A stretch of DNA of 13,965 bases from an uncultured Anaerolineales bacterium (GCA_937928015.1 CALFXA010000114.1:1-13965), one strand, 5' to 3'; counted from the stretch's first letter, positions 1 to 7,684 are shown. Numbers and translations: made by a program. Notes: a model not told the origin generated them from the sequence alone.

Positions 1-1308
1 GCCCGGGATCAGCAGATGCGGCATGTTTTCGAGATTGGCCATGATGGGCTGCCCCGCCACATCCTGACCGAGGGCGAAGCTGAGCGCCTTGCGGTTGCGC
101 TGGAAGGTCTCGCTCTCGACCACGTCGCGCAGGGAGACCAGCGCCATCTCATCGTTCGGGACCTCGATGCCGACATAACTGTGTCCCGGGACCGGCGCCT
201 GGATACGGATGCGCGGCGCGGCCAGCGCCAGAGCCAGGTCATCGGAGAGCGAGGCGATCTTGCTGACGCGCACGCGCGTGCGCACCCCGCCGCGACTCTC
301 GACGAAGAGCGGTTCGACGCCGAACTGGGTAATGGTCGGCCCGCGATTGATCGACACCACCTGAGCAGGCGCGCCAAAGGAGGCCAGCGTGGCCTCGATC
401 AGCCGCGCACGCTGCTGGATGAAATCTTCGTTGATAGCAGGGGCGTTGCCTGCGTCGAGGATGTCACGCGGCTGCGGCAAAGCCCACTGGATGGCGTGGC
501 TGACCGTGGTGGTGATGGCCGGCACGACAGCGGGAGCAGCGGCAGACGTCTCGGCCGCAGTCGGCTGGACGGCGGGGGTCAGGGGGGTGTAGCCATTCTC
601 GGTCACGGAGCCAGGCTCGGGCGGGGTGGAGGTCCGCTTGAAGAGTTGATCGCGGATGCGGGCCAGGATCGGCCCCAGCCAGCGGAACATATCCTGCACG
701 GGTTTGTCGAGCGTCATCGAGATACCGAGGATGAACCAGGCCACCAGGGCGATCCATCCGCCCGCCGCGCCCAATCCGCCCCACAAAATACGCTGGAACA
801 GGCTGCCGATGTATCCGCCGCCCACCCCGTTGAGCGCCACGGCTTCGGCATTGTCAACGTTGGCTACGAAGGTATGGAGCAGGGTCAGCACAGCCAGGTA
901 CAAGATGACACTGCCGACCGAGCGCTCCAACGAAAGTGGCGGGATGCGCTCGATCTTGCGGAAGACCAGCCACAGGCCGAAGCCGAGCAGGCCGAACGGC
1001 AGGATGTAGATGCCCCAGCCGAAGATCTGCGCGAGGAACGAGATGGTGCCGCCGATCAGAATGCTGCGCTTGGCCGAGACCAACCCCAGGAAGATCAGCG
1101 CGCCGACCGCAGCCAGGATGATGCCAATCACGTCGAGGCGGCGTTCGGGCGAGAGTTGGTCCCACAACCCAAGGGCGGGAGGCGGTGGGGGCGGTGGCTC
1201 CGTGTGACGGCCGCCCGACTTGGGACGCGCACCTCCCTTGGCGGGGATGGCTTTTCCCTGCGGTTTGCTCGTCTTTTTGGGAGGCGTGGTCGGTTTGTTG
1301 ATGGGCAT
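1..1308 (-). CDS. ftsK: FtsK/SpoIIIE DNA translocase, N-terminal part (runs off left edge)
   Basis: Membrane-anchored ATP-driven DNA pump that moves chromosome ends through the division septum. The minus strand is open for 436 codons from ATG 1308 to base 1 with no stop. Visible in order: a basic Lys/Pro-rich N-terminus with seven consecutive prolines (about residues 38-44); hydrophobic helices at about 59-77, 97-116, 131-148 and 168-200, the usual four-helix FtsK anchor; a Pro/Ala/Thr-rich linker (225-270) that is short compared with E. coli FtsK; then the FtsK alpha domain from Trp275 (WALP, later GPTITQFGVEP). The last residues, MPHLLIPG, are those that normally come directly before the Walker A loop, so the motor domain lies outside the window. 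An in-frame TGA at 1324-1326 makes ATG 1308 the first possible ATG. No clear Shine-Dalgarno precedes it. A divergent promoter region separates it from the RNase Z gene. Family assignment is very secure. Confidence 0.93.
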   Translation of the reverse strand, partial: MPINKPTTPPKKTSKPQGKAIPAKGGARPKSGGRHTEPPPPPPPALGLWDQLSPERRLDVIGIILAAVGALIFLGLVSAKRSILIGGTISFLAQIFGWGIYILPFGLLGFGLWLVFRKIERIPPLSLERSVGSVILYLAVLTLLHTFVANVDNAEAVALNGVGGGYIGSLFQRILWGGLGAAGGWIALVAWFILGISMTLDKPVQDMFRWLGPILARIRDQLFKRTSTPPEPGSVTENGYTPLTPAVQPTAAETSAAAPAVVPAITTTVSHAIQWALPQPRDILDAGNAPAINEDFIQQRARLIEATLASFGAPAQVVSINRGPTITQFGVEPLFVESRGGVRTRVRVSKIASLSDDLALALAAPRIRIQAPVPGHSYVGIEVPNDEMALVSLRDVVESETFQRNRKALSFALGQDVAGQPIMANLENMPHLLIPG

Positions 1309-1351
1309 GGGGGGATGGAGGATTCAAAGACAAAATAAACAGGTGAAAATC

Positions 1352-1379
1352 ATTATAGCACAAATGGTCTGATTGTCTT
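1352..1379 (-). promoter_or_regulatory. Probable ftsK promoter
   Basis: Read on the minus strand there is a perfect TATAAT (1357-1352), 16 bases downstream of AAGACA (1379-1374), a partial match to TTGACA. It lies about 45-70 bases upstream of the ftsK ATG at 1308. The 112-base gap also has to serve the divergent RNase Z gene, for which I see only TACAAT at 1385-1390 without a good -35 box. Confidence 0.5.
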
Positions 1380-1420
1380 TAAGGTACAATTGTGGGACTC
1401 TCTGGAAGGAAAAAATCCCT

Positions 1421-2341
1421 TTGTTTGAAATCTTATTTCTCGGCACATCTGCATCGGCGCCGTCGGCCAAACGCGGGCTTTCGAGTCAGGTCGTGTCTCA
1501 TAATGAATATCGGTTTTTAGTGGATTGCGGCGAAGGCACCCAGCGGCAGATCCTGCAATCGGGCATCGGCTTCAAACGCCTGACGCGCATCCTGCTCACC
1601 CACGGTCATCTCGATCATATCCTCGGGCTGGGCGGGCTGATGTCCACTTTCCTGCGCTGGGAAGCCATCGATGAATTGGAGATCTATGGCGGGCGTTCCA
1701 CTCTTGACCGTGTCCACGACCTGCTGTACGGTGTGGTGCTGCGCGGCAACCAGCCACCCATGCCGCTGACCCTGCATGAGATCAAGGCGGGGACTTTCTT
1801 CGAGACCGAGGATTTCAGCGTGACGGCTTTCCCCGTCACCCATCGCGGACCCGACTGCCTGGGCTACGTCTTCGAGGAAAAATCCCGCCGCCCCTTCTTG
1901 GCCGAAAAAGCCGACGAGCTGGGCGTGCCCTTTGGGCCCGAGCGCCGCGATCTGGTCGAAGGCCGCAGCGTGACCCTGTCCGATGGGCGGATCGTTGGCC
2001 CTGAGGATGTGCTGGGGCCGCTCCAGCGTGGGACCAAGTTCGTGGTCGTGGGCGACACAGGCCGCACCGATAACCTGCTCGAGGTGGCACGCGATGCCGA
2101 CGGCCTGGTGATCGAATCTACCTACCTCGACGCCGAGGCCGACATGGCAGCGGAGTTCTCGCATCTTACCGCGCGCCAGGGCGCGGAACTGGCCGTCAAA
2201 GCGGGGGTTAAAAAGCTAATTCTCACGCACATTTCGCGCCGTTATCGTGAAAAGGACGTGCTGGCCGAGGCCCAGTCCGTTTTCCCGGGCGCGGTGGTGG
2301 CGCGTGATTTCGACAATTTCCAAATCAAACGCGAAGGATAG
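1421..2341 (+). CDS. rnz: Ribonuclease Z (tRNA 3' endonuclease), short form
   Basis: Zinc-dependent metallo-beta-lactamase-fold endonuclease that trims the 3' trailer from precursor tRNAs in the cytoplasm. The protein is 306 residues, the normal size for the bacterial short form. Zinc ligands are visible: THGHLDH with His61, His63, Asp65 and His66; GDTGRTDN with Asp212; and LTHISRRY with His270. The N-terminal FLGTSASAPS segment is also characteristic. I chose TTG 1421 as start because GGAAGGA (1404-1410) sits 10 bases before it and the protein then begins at FEILFLGT, as in homologues. An in-frame TTG at 1373 would add 16 unlikely residues. pfkA follows after 5 bases and its ribosome site lies inside the end of this gene, so the two are probably cotranscribed and translationally coupled. 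Confidence 0.93.
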   Translation: MFEILFLGTSASAPSAKRGLSSQVVSHNEYRFLVDCGEGTQRQILQSGIGFKRLTRILLTHGHLDHILGLGGLMSTFLRWEAIDELEIYGGRSTLDRVHDLLYGVVLRGNQPPMPLTLHEIKAGTFFETEDFSVTAFPVTHRGPDCLGYVFEEKSRRPFLAEKADELGVPFGPERRDLVEGRSVTLSDGRIVGPEDVLGPLQRGTKFVVVGDTGRTDNLLEVARDADGLVIESTYLDAEADMAAEFSHLTARQGAELAVKAGVKKLILTHISRRYREKDVLAEAQSVFPGAVVARDFDNFQIKREG

Positions 2342-2346
2342 TTTAG

Positions 2347-3327
2347 ATGGACGCAATGAGACAGTACACGCTGGGAGTGCTCACTTCCGGCGGAGATGCC
2401 CCCGGCATGAATTCCTGCATTCGCTCGGTGGTGCGCACAGCCACAACGCATAACGTGCGCGTGATCGGTGTCAACAACGGATTCGAAGGCCTGATCAATG
2501 GCGAATTCCGCATCTTGGGACCGCGTGACGTGGGCGGCATCTTGCAGCGCGGCGGCACCATTTTGCAGACTCGCCGCAGTGAGCGCTTCAAAGACCCGCG
2601 CGGACAGCGCGAAGCCATCCGCCATATCAATGAAGCCGGCATGGACGGCCTGGTGGTCATCGGCGGCGAGGGTTCGCTGAACGGCGCGCATGCTTTGGCG
2701 AAACAGGGCATCAATGTGGTCGGCATCCCCGCCAGCATCGACAACGATGTATGGGGCAGCAACATGGCCATCGGCGTGGACACCGCCATGAATACCATCA
2801 TGGACGCCGTGGACAAGCTGCGCGACACGGCCTCCTCGCATGGACGCGCCTTCCTGGTCGAGACGATGGGCCGCGGTTCGGGCTACCTGGCCATGATGGC
2901 GGGCATCGTCTGCGGCGCGGAAATGGTGCTGGTGCCCGAAGTGCAGGTTACTTTGCAGGATGTGGCCGACACGATCGAGGACGCCTATCGGCGTGGCAAG
3001 AATCACGCCATCATCATCATCGCTGAAGGCGCCAACTTCCGCACCACCGACCTGGCCAAGGCCATCGACGAGATCGACATCGGCTTCAGCACACGCGTGA
3101 CCATCCTCGGCCATATCCAGCGCGGCGGCTCCCCCACCGCCTTCGACCGTCTGCTGGCGGCGCGCATGGGCGTGAAGGCGGTCGAGGCCCTGCTCGAAGG
3201 CAAGGTGGACGTGATGACCGGCCTGCAAGGCCGCGGCATCGAACTGGTCCCGCTGGAAGAGGTCATCACCAACAAGCAGCAGGCCAATGAAGATTTCTAT
3301 CGAATGGCGAGAGTGCTGGCGAGGTAG
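2347..3327 (+). CDS. pfkA: 6-phosphofructokinase
   Basis: Phosphorylates fructose 6-phosphate to fructose 1,6-bisphosphate, the committed step of glycolysis. The 326-residue length fits bacterial PfkA. Visible motifs: LTSGGDAPGMN near residues 12-22, VIGGEGS (104-110), PASIDNDV (128-135) with catalytic Asp132 and Asp134, the METMGR-like segment VETMGRGSGYLA, and GHIQRGGSPTAFDR. Relative to E. coli PfkA the offset is +5: Asp103 is Glu108, Gly104 is kept as Gly109, Gly124 is Ala129 and Thr125 is Ser130. Gly at 104 is typical of ATP users; Asp there and Lys at 124 mark pyrophosphate users. The phosphoryl donor is therefore most likely ATP, but this is not certain. AAGGA (2334-2338) lies 8 bases before ATG 2347, within the end of rnz. 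A two-way terminator follows. Confidence 0.93.
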   Translation: MDAMRQYTLGVLTSGGDAPGMNSCIRSVVRTATTHNVRVIGVNNGFEGLINGEFRILGPRDVGGILQRGGTILQTRRSERFKDPRGQREAIRHINEAGMDGLVVIGGEGSLNGAHALAKQGINVVGIPASIDNDVWGSNMAIGVDTAMNTIMDAVDKLRDTASSHGRAFLVETMGRGSGYLAMMAGIVCGAEMVLVPEVQVTLQDVADTIEDAYRRGKNHAIIIIAEGANFRTTDLAKAIDEIDIGFSTRVTILGHIQRGGSPTAFDRLLAARMGVKAVEALLEGKVDVMTGLQGRGIELVPLEEVITNKQQANEDFYRMARVLAR

Positions 3328-3354
3328 AAAGTAGCAAGTGGTAATTGGGAAGCA

Positions 3355-3389
3355 AAAAGCGGTCATGTCCAAATGGACTGACCGCTTTT
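3355..3389. terminator. Two-way terminator between convergent pfkA and mutase gene
   Basis: An 11-bp perfect stem (AAAAGCGGTCA with TGACCGCTTTT) encloses a further short GTCC/GGAC pairing. Because the stem starts with A's and ends with T's, it can end transcripts from both sides: pfkA on the plus strand and the acyl-CoA mutase on the minus strand. Confidence 0.8.
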
Positions 3390-3426
3390 CATTTCGACCG
3401 ATGTACCGATTATCGGTATCCGAATC

Positions 3427-5106
3427 TCAAATCCAATTTGGTTCTTCGTAGGTCCCAAACACTTCCTTCATCACACCGATGATCTCGCCCAGGGTGGCAT
3501 AGGCGTGGACCGCTTCCATGAGGTATGGCATGGTATTCTCCGTGCCCTGACAGGCCACGCGCAGACGGTCGAGGGCACGGCCGACACGGCCGTTGTCGCG
3601 CGTCTTGCGGACCTCGCTCAGGCGCGCCACCTGTCGGTCGTACCCTTGCGGGTCCATTTCGAGGATGGGGATGGTGAGTGGCTTCTGCTCCGCGTAGGCA
3701 TTGACTCCCACGATGCGGCGCACGCCTGCGTCGATCTCGCGCTGATAGCGATAGGCAGCGTCGGAGATCTCGCTCTGGAAGAATCCCTTCTCGATGGCGG
3801 GGATGACGCCACCCAATTCCTCGACCCGGCGGAAATACTCGCAGGTCTGCGCCTCGATGCGGTCGGTTTGCGCCTCGACGAAGAAGCTGCCTCCCAGCGG
3901 ATCGACCGTATTGGTCACGCCCGATTCCTCGGCAATGATCTGCTGGGTACGCAGGGCAATGGTCACAGCGTGCTCGGACGGCAGGGCCAGCGCCTCATCC
4001 AGCGAGTTGGTGTGCAGCGATTGAGTCCCGCCGAGAACGGCCGCCAGCGCCTGGATGGCGACGCGCACTACATTGTTCTCGGGCTGTTGAGCCGTGAGGC
4101 TGACTCCTGCCGTCTGGGTGTGGAAGCGCAGCAACCACGAGCGCGGATTCTTGGCCTTGAAGGTTTCCTTCATCTCGCGCGCCCAGATGCGACGGGCGGC
4201 GCGGTACTTGGCGATCTCCTCGAAGAAGTCGTTGTGCGCATTGAAGAAGAAGGAGAGGCGCGGCGCAAACTCGTCCACATCCATGCCGCGGGCGATACCC
4301 CAACGCACGTATTCGAGGCCGTCGCCGAGGGTGAAGGCCAGCTCCTGGGCGGCGGTGGATCCCGCCTCGCGGATGTGGTATCCGCTGATCGAGATGGTAT
4401 TCCACTGCGGGACCTTCTGCGCGCCGAACTCCATCGTATCCACCACAAGCCGCATGGATGGCTCGGGCGGGAAGATGTATTCCTTCTGTGCGATGAATTC
4501 CTTTAAGATGTCGTTCTGGATCGTGCCGCGCAACTGGTCGGGGCGCACGCCCTTGTTCTCGGCGGCGGCGATGTACATGGCCCAGATGATGTCGGCGGGC
4601 GAGTTGATGGTCATGCTGGTGGAGACCTTGTCAAGCGGGATGCCATCCAGCAGGATTTCCATGTCCTTGAGCGACGAGACCGCCACGCCGCATTTGCCAA
4701 ACTCGCCTAACGCCTCGGGCTGGTCGGTGTCATAGCCCATCAGCGTAGCCAGGTCGAAGGCCACGCTCAGGCCCGTCTGGCCCTGGTCCAGTAAATATTT
4801 GAAGCGGGCGTTGGTCTCTTCCGCGGTGCCGAAGCCCGCGAACATGCGCATCGTCCACAGCTTGGAGCGGTGCAAGCTGGGATGCACGCCGCGTGTGTAC
4901 GGATATTCGCCCGGGTAGCCGAGGTCGGCGGCATAGTCCAGGTCGGCGACATCCAGCGGGGTGTAGAGACGGTTGATCGGTTCGGAAGAGGTGGTGATAA
5001 ATTGTCCCTGGCGTTCGGGCAGGGAGGTCAGGGCCTTCTGCAGACTCGTCTCCTCCCATCTTTCGAGTGAATCCTTCAGTTCGTCCAGTTTCTTCTGATC
5101 GTACAT
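3427..5106 (-). CDS. B12-dependent acyl-CoA mutase large subunit, isobutyryl-CoA mutase-like
   Basis: Coenzyme B12 enzyme of the methylmalonyl-CoA mutase family that rearranges the carbon skeleton of short acyl-CoAs. The protein has 559 residues and holds only the substrate-binding TIM barrel. The C-terminal cobalamin-binding domain is absent, so a separate small subunit of about 130 residues is needed and is not in this window. Numbering happens to match Propionibacterium MutB: Tyr243 and His244 (SGYHIREAG), Ser114 and Arg87 are kept. The two residues that set substrate choice differ: Tyr89 is Phe89 (TMRMFAGFG) and Arg207 is Gln207 (FIAQKEYIF), the pair known for isobutyryl-CoA mutase. Arg82 is Lys. 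ATG 5106 is chosen because AAGGAG (5118-5113) sits 6 bases upstream; an in-frame ATG at 5112 directly abuts that site. The mutase family is certain; the substrate is inferred. Confidence 0.9.
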   Translation of the reverse strand: MYDQKKLDELKDSLERWEETSLQKALTSLPERQGQFITTSSEPINRLYTPLDVADLDYAADLGYPGEYPYTRGVHPSLHRSKLWTMRMFAGFGTAEETNARFKYLLDQGQTGLSVAFDLATLMGYDTDQPEALGEFGKCGVAVSSLKDMEILLDGIPLDKVSTSMTINSPADIIWAMYIAAAENKGVRPDQLRGTIQNDILKEFIAQKEYIFPPEPSMRLVVDTMEFGAQKVPQWNTISISGYHIREAGSTAAQELAFTLGDGLEYVRWGIARGMDVDEFAPRLSFFFNAHNDFFEEIAKYRAARRIWAREMKETFKAKNPRSWLLRFHTQTAGVSLTAQQPENNVVRVAIQALAAVLGGTQSLHTNSLDEALALPSEHAVTIALRTQQIIAEESGVTNTVDPLGGSFFVEAQTDRIEAQTCEYFRRVEELGGVIPAIEKGFFQSEISDAAYRYQREIDAGVRRIVGVNAYAEQKPLTIPILEMDPQGYDRQVARLSEVRKTRDNGRVGRALDRLRVACQGTENTMPYLMEAVHAYATLGEIIGVMKEVFGTYEEPNWI

Positions 5107-5133
5107 GCTCATCTCCTTTGGCGAGATGGGCAA

Positions 5134-5139
5134 ATTATA
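5134..5139 (-). promoter_or_regulatory. Probable -10 box of the acyl-CoA mutase gene
   Basis: A perfect TATAAT on the minus strand (5139-5134) lies 27 bases upstream of the mutase ATG at 5106, leaving room for a short leader with the AAGGAG site. No good -35 box is visible 16-18 bases upstream, so an activator may be needed. Confidence 0.45.
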
Positions 5140-5213
5140 CTTGACCCAGTCCGATTATGTTATTGGAGCCCACGACAATACCTCGTCGCGGCGCATAAAA
5201 ATTAAGAATTTTC

Positions 5214-5237
5214 GAATGGAAATGAATCCTTTCATTC
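5214..5237. repeat. Short inverted repeat upstream of DUF3090 gene
   Basis: GAATGGAA and TTTCATTC pair over 8 bases (one G-T wobble) around an 8-base centre. The repeat lies just before the extended -10 box at 5238-5246, where a -35 box would be. It could be an operator, but a pairing this short could also be chance. Confidence 0.3.
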
Positions 5238-5246
5238 TGGTATACT
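5238..5246 (+). promoter_or_regulatory. Extended -10 promoter of the DUF3090-SCO1664 pair
   Basis: TGGTATACT is a TGnTATAnT-type extended -10 box, 24 bases before the ATG at 5271. No clear -35 box is present, as is common for extended -10 promoters. It is followed by a leader with GGAGAG. Confidence 0.5.
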
Positions 5247-5270
5247 GCCGTCATCAAATGGAGAGAAGTC

Positions 5271-5798
5271 ATGCCCCGTTTCGAAATTGACGTAGACCCC
5301 GTGGACCATATCACCACCGACGCCATCGGCCAGCCCGGCCAGCGCGTCTTCTATTTACATGCCTGGCAGGATCAGCGCACCGTGACCGTCATCATCGAGA
5401 AGGCGCAATTGCAATCGCTGACGGTCGGCGTGGAACAATTCCTGGCGCAGGTCATGGAGACCAACGAAGGCTTGGACGAGGCCAGCGGCGATTACATCGA
5501 AGACCAGATGCACATCCACCCACCCGTCGAGCCGCTCTTCCGCGTGGGCGAGATCGGCCTGGGCTACGAGAAGAATCGTGACCTGGTGGTGCTGTTCGTG
5601 AAGGAACTCCTGCTCGAAGGCGTGGACCCCGACTCGGCGGCCGTGGTCCGCTTTTGGGCCACCCGCACGCAGATGCGCCGACTGGCGCGCTGGGGCGTGG
5701 AGGTCACCAACCGCGGACGCCCCGTCTGTCCGCAATGCGGTCAGCCGATGGAACCTGAAGGTCACTTCTGCCCGAAGAAGAATGGGCACAAACATTAA
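5271..5798 (+). CDS. DUF3090 family protein with C-terminal zinc ribbon
   Basis: Function unknown. The 175-residue sequence matches my recollection of the DUF3090 (SCO1663-type) family, which in Actinobacteria occurs with the SCO1664 family and a phosphomutase-like protein. The body is a soluble alpha/beta sequence without signal or membrane segment. The C-terminus holds a compact metal-binding motif: Cys153, Cys156, His165 and Cys167 (CPQCGQPMEPEGHFCP), followed by a His-rich tail (His173, His175). This could bind one zinc and contact nucleic acid or a partner. GGAGAG (5260-5265) precedes ATG 5271. The kinase-like gene follows 30 bases later on the same strand, with no terminator between, so the two are probably one operon. 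Family call is fairly secure; no biochemical role can be read from the sequence. Confidence 0.85.
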   Translation: MPRFEIDVDPVDHITTDAIGQPGQRVFYLHAWQDQRTVTVIIEKAQLQSLTVGVEQFLAQVMETNEGLDEASGDYIEDQMHIHPPVEPLFRVGEIGLGYEKNRDLVVLFVKELLLEGVDPDSAAVVRFWATRTQMRRLARWGVEVTNRGRPVCPQCGQPMEPEGHFCPKKNGHKH

Positions 5799-5828
5799 TC
5801 GTATTTTTGAGACGCCCGATCAACTTAA

Positions 5829-6554
5829 GTGAACGATCCCCTTCCCCCTGAAAAAATCAAGGCCGCCCTTCAATTCGGCGAATACGAGTTGAAGGGCCAA
5901 TTCATGCTCGGCTCCAATTACACCTTCCTCGTGGATGTGACTCACGAGGACCAGACCTATCCCGCCGTGTACAAGCCGTCGCGCGGAGAGCAGCCCTTGT
6001 GGGACTTCCCCGAGAACACGCTGGCGCTGCGCGAGGTGGCAGCCTACCAGGTCAGCGAAGCGCTCGGGCTGCACTTCGTCCCGTTCACCGTCTTGCGCGA
6101 GGATGGTCCGTACGGTGCGGGCTCGCTCCAGCAATATATCGAGTATGACCCCGAGTATCACTATTTCAATTTCACCGCCGAGGACAAGAATCTGCTGCAC
6201 CCCGTGGCCTTCTTCGACCTGCTGATCAACAACGCGGACCGCAAGGGCAGTCACGTTTTCTTCGAAGAAGGCACGCATAAGTTGTGGGCCATCGACCACG
6301 GCATCTGCTTCCACGAGGAAGACAAGCTCCGCACCGTAATCTGGGACTTCGGCGGGCACGCCATCCCCGAAGATTTGCTCGCGTCCCTGGAGTCTTTCCT
6401 TGCTCAGCTTTCCTCCGACTCCTCGCCTCTCGACCCTTATCTCAGCCCCGAGGAGATTGCCGCCCTGTGCCGCCGCGGAGAGCGTCTGCTGACCTCGCGC
6501 CTGTTCCCGCGCCCCCCCGCGGACCGACGCGCCTTTCCATATCCGCCCGTGTAA
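5829..6554 (+). CDS. SCO1664-family protein, PI3/4-kinase or HipA-like fold
   Basis: Uncharacterised 241-residue family with distant similarity to phosphatidylinositol 3/4-kinases. Kinase-like features are visible: a glycine/serine loop GSNYTF at 28-33; VYKP with Lys49 as candidate ATP-binding lysine, followed by RGEQPLWDF; a catalytic-loop-like stretch FDLLINNADRKGSH (129-142) with Asp137; and AIDHG (154-158) with Asp156 as candidate metal ligand. It may phosphorylate or adenylylate a protein or small molecule; the substrate is unknown. The start is GTG 5829, with no convincing Shine-Dalgarno, so translation may depend on the upstream DUF3090 gene. The C-terminal tail after about 215 is proline-rich. 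The homoserine dehydrogenase gene starts 43 bases downstream on the same strand. In Actinobacteria the pair usually has a phosphomutase-like third partner, which is missing here. Confidence 0.83.
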   Translation: MNDPLPPEKIKAALQFGEYELKGQFMLGSNYTFLVDVTHEDQTYPAVYKPSRGEQPLWDFPENTLALREVAAYQVSEALGLHFVPFTVLREDGPYGAGSLQQYIEYDPEYHYFNFTAEDKNLLHPVAFFDLLINNADRKGSHVFFEEGTHKLWAIDHGICFHEEDKLRTVIWDFGGHAIPEDLLASLESFLAQLSSDSSPLDPYLSPEEIAALCRRGERLLTSRLFPRPPADRRAFPYPPV

Positions 6555-6597
6555 AATCTACCTGCAAACCTTTAGCCCTCAACCAGACGGAGACCTC

Positions 6598-7635
6598 ATG
6601 CACTATAAACTCGCATTCATCGGTTTTGGAAACGTGGCTCGCAACCTGGCGCGCCTGCTCGAACGTAAACGCGCCCGCCTCGAAAAAGACCACGGCATCA
6701 CCTTCTCGGTGACAGGAATCGCAACAGGCCGCCACGGCTTTGCTGTCGATCCTAACGGGCTTGATCTTCTCAAGTGTCTCGCGCTCGTAGAAGCAGGTGA
6801 CTCGATTTCCCCCGAAGCCCGCCTCCCGGTTTCCGATTCCCTTGCTGTTATTCAAAACTCCCAAGCCGACGTCCTGTTCGAGAACTCGCCCGTCAACGTG
6901 GAAACGGGCCAGCCCGCGCTAGACCACATCCGCACGGCACTGCATCTCGGCATGCACGCCATCACCGCCAACAAGGGACCCGTCGTGCACGGCTACCGCG
7001 AATTGACCGACCTGGCCGCCGTGAAGGGCAAAACCTTCCGCTTCGAGTCGACCGTGCTGGGCGGCTCGCCCGTCTTCTCGGTCTTCCGCGAAGCCTTCCC
7101 CGCCGCCGAACTGCGCGGCTTCAAGGGCATCACCAACGCCACCACCAACGTCATCCTCTCGCGCATGGAACGCGGCGAGAGCTTCGACGATGCCGTCAAG
7201 TTCTGCCAGTCGATTGGATTGGCCGAGACTGATCCTACCAACGATGTGGACGGCTGGGACGCCGCTATCAAAGTCGCGGCGCTGGTCACCGTGCTGATGG
7301 ACACGCCCTTCACCCCGCAAATGGTCCACCCCACGGGCATTCGCGGCATCACCTCCGAGATGATCGAACAGGCCAAGGCTGAGGGCAAACGCTGGAAGCT
7401 GGTCGCTTCGGCCAAACGTGACGGCGACCAGATCATTGCCAGCGTCGCACCCGAACTGGTGTCACCGTCCTCGCCGTTGTACGGCATGATGGACTCGTCC
7501 ACGGGCCTGAGCTTCGAGACCGACGTGCTGCCCTTCTACTCGATCACCGTCTCGGAGAGTCCCGACATGCGCGGCGGCCCCGAAGAAACCGCCTACGGCC
7601 TGTTTGCCGACTTCGTCAACATCGCTCGCAAGTAA
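6598..7635 (+). CDS. hom: Homoserine dehydrogenase, no ACT domain
   Basis: NAD(P)H-dependent reduction of aspartate semialdehyde to homoserine, the branch toward threonine, methionine and isoleucine. The protein has 345 residues. The N-terminal Rossmann loop is GFGNVARN (9-16). Then come ANKGPVVHGYREL, the family's nucleotide/substrate segment; GITNATTNVILSRM, corresponding to the usual G-TTN-IL motif; and LAETDPTNDVDGWDAAIKVAAL, with the conserved acidic residues and the catalytic lysine. The protein stops after the catalytic domain, so the C-terminal ACT domain that binds threonine in longer enzymes (about 430 residues) is absent. It is therefore probably not feedback-inhibited through ACT. 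GGAG (6589-6592) sits 5 bases before ATG 6598. The upstream gene ends only 43 bases away, so cotranscription with the SCO1664-family gene is possible, though no functional link is evident. Confidence 0.92.
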   Translation: MHYKLAFIGFGNVARNLARLLERKRARLEKDHGITFSVTGIATGRHGFAVDPNGLDLLKCLALVEAGDSISPEARLPVSDSLAVIQNSQADVLFENSPVNVETGQPALDHIRTALHLGMHAITANKGPVVHGYRELTDLAAVKGKTFRFESTVLGGSPVFSVFREAFPAAELRGFKGITNATTNVILSRMERGESFDDAVKFCQSIGLAETDPTNDVDGWDAAIKVAALVTVLMDTPFTPQMVHPTGIRGITSEMIEQAKAEGKRWKLVASAKRDGDQIIASVAPELVSPSSPLYGMMDSSTGLSFETDVLPFYSITVSESPDMRGGPEETAYGLFADFVNIARK

Positions 7636-7640
7636 AACAA

Positions 7641-7667
7641 AACCAGCCGCCTTGAAGGCGGCTGGTT
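7641..7667. terminator. Hairpin terminator shared by hom and lgt
   Basis: A near-perfect palindrome (AACCAGCCGCCTT, one base, AAGGCGGCTGGTT) lies between the convergent genes. Read on the minus strand it is followed by TTGTTTTAC, a reasonable U-tract, so it works best as the lgt terminator. On the plus strand GCATG follows, so it would be weaker for hom. Confidence 0.75.
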
Positions 7668-7684
7668 GCATGAACGGGAAAAAC

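Noticed and set aside
16..1338. A 440-codon open frame on the plus strand over the first 1.3 kb
   Set aside because: It is the shadow of ftsK. The minus strand encodes recognisable FtsK membrane and alpha domains without a stop, while the plus-strand product is a low-complexity Arg/Asp/Gly/Gln-rich sequence with no family resemblance.
2242..3372. A 376-codon open frame opposite pfkA
   Set aside because: His/Ala/Asp-rich antisense shadow of a clear phosphofructokinase; it also overlaps the end of rnz and the terminator.
3505..4506. A 333-codon open frame opposite the mutase
   Set aside because: Antisense shadow of a well-conserved mutase barrel; no ribosome site or family features.
5105..5326. 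Small open frames on both strands in the gap before DUF3090
   Set aside because: They overlap the promoter signals and coding starts of the flanking genes and lack ribosome sites.
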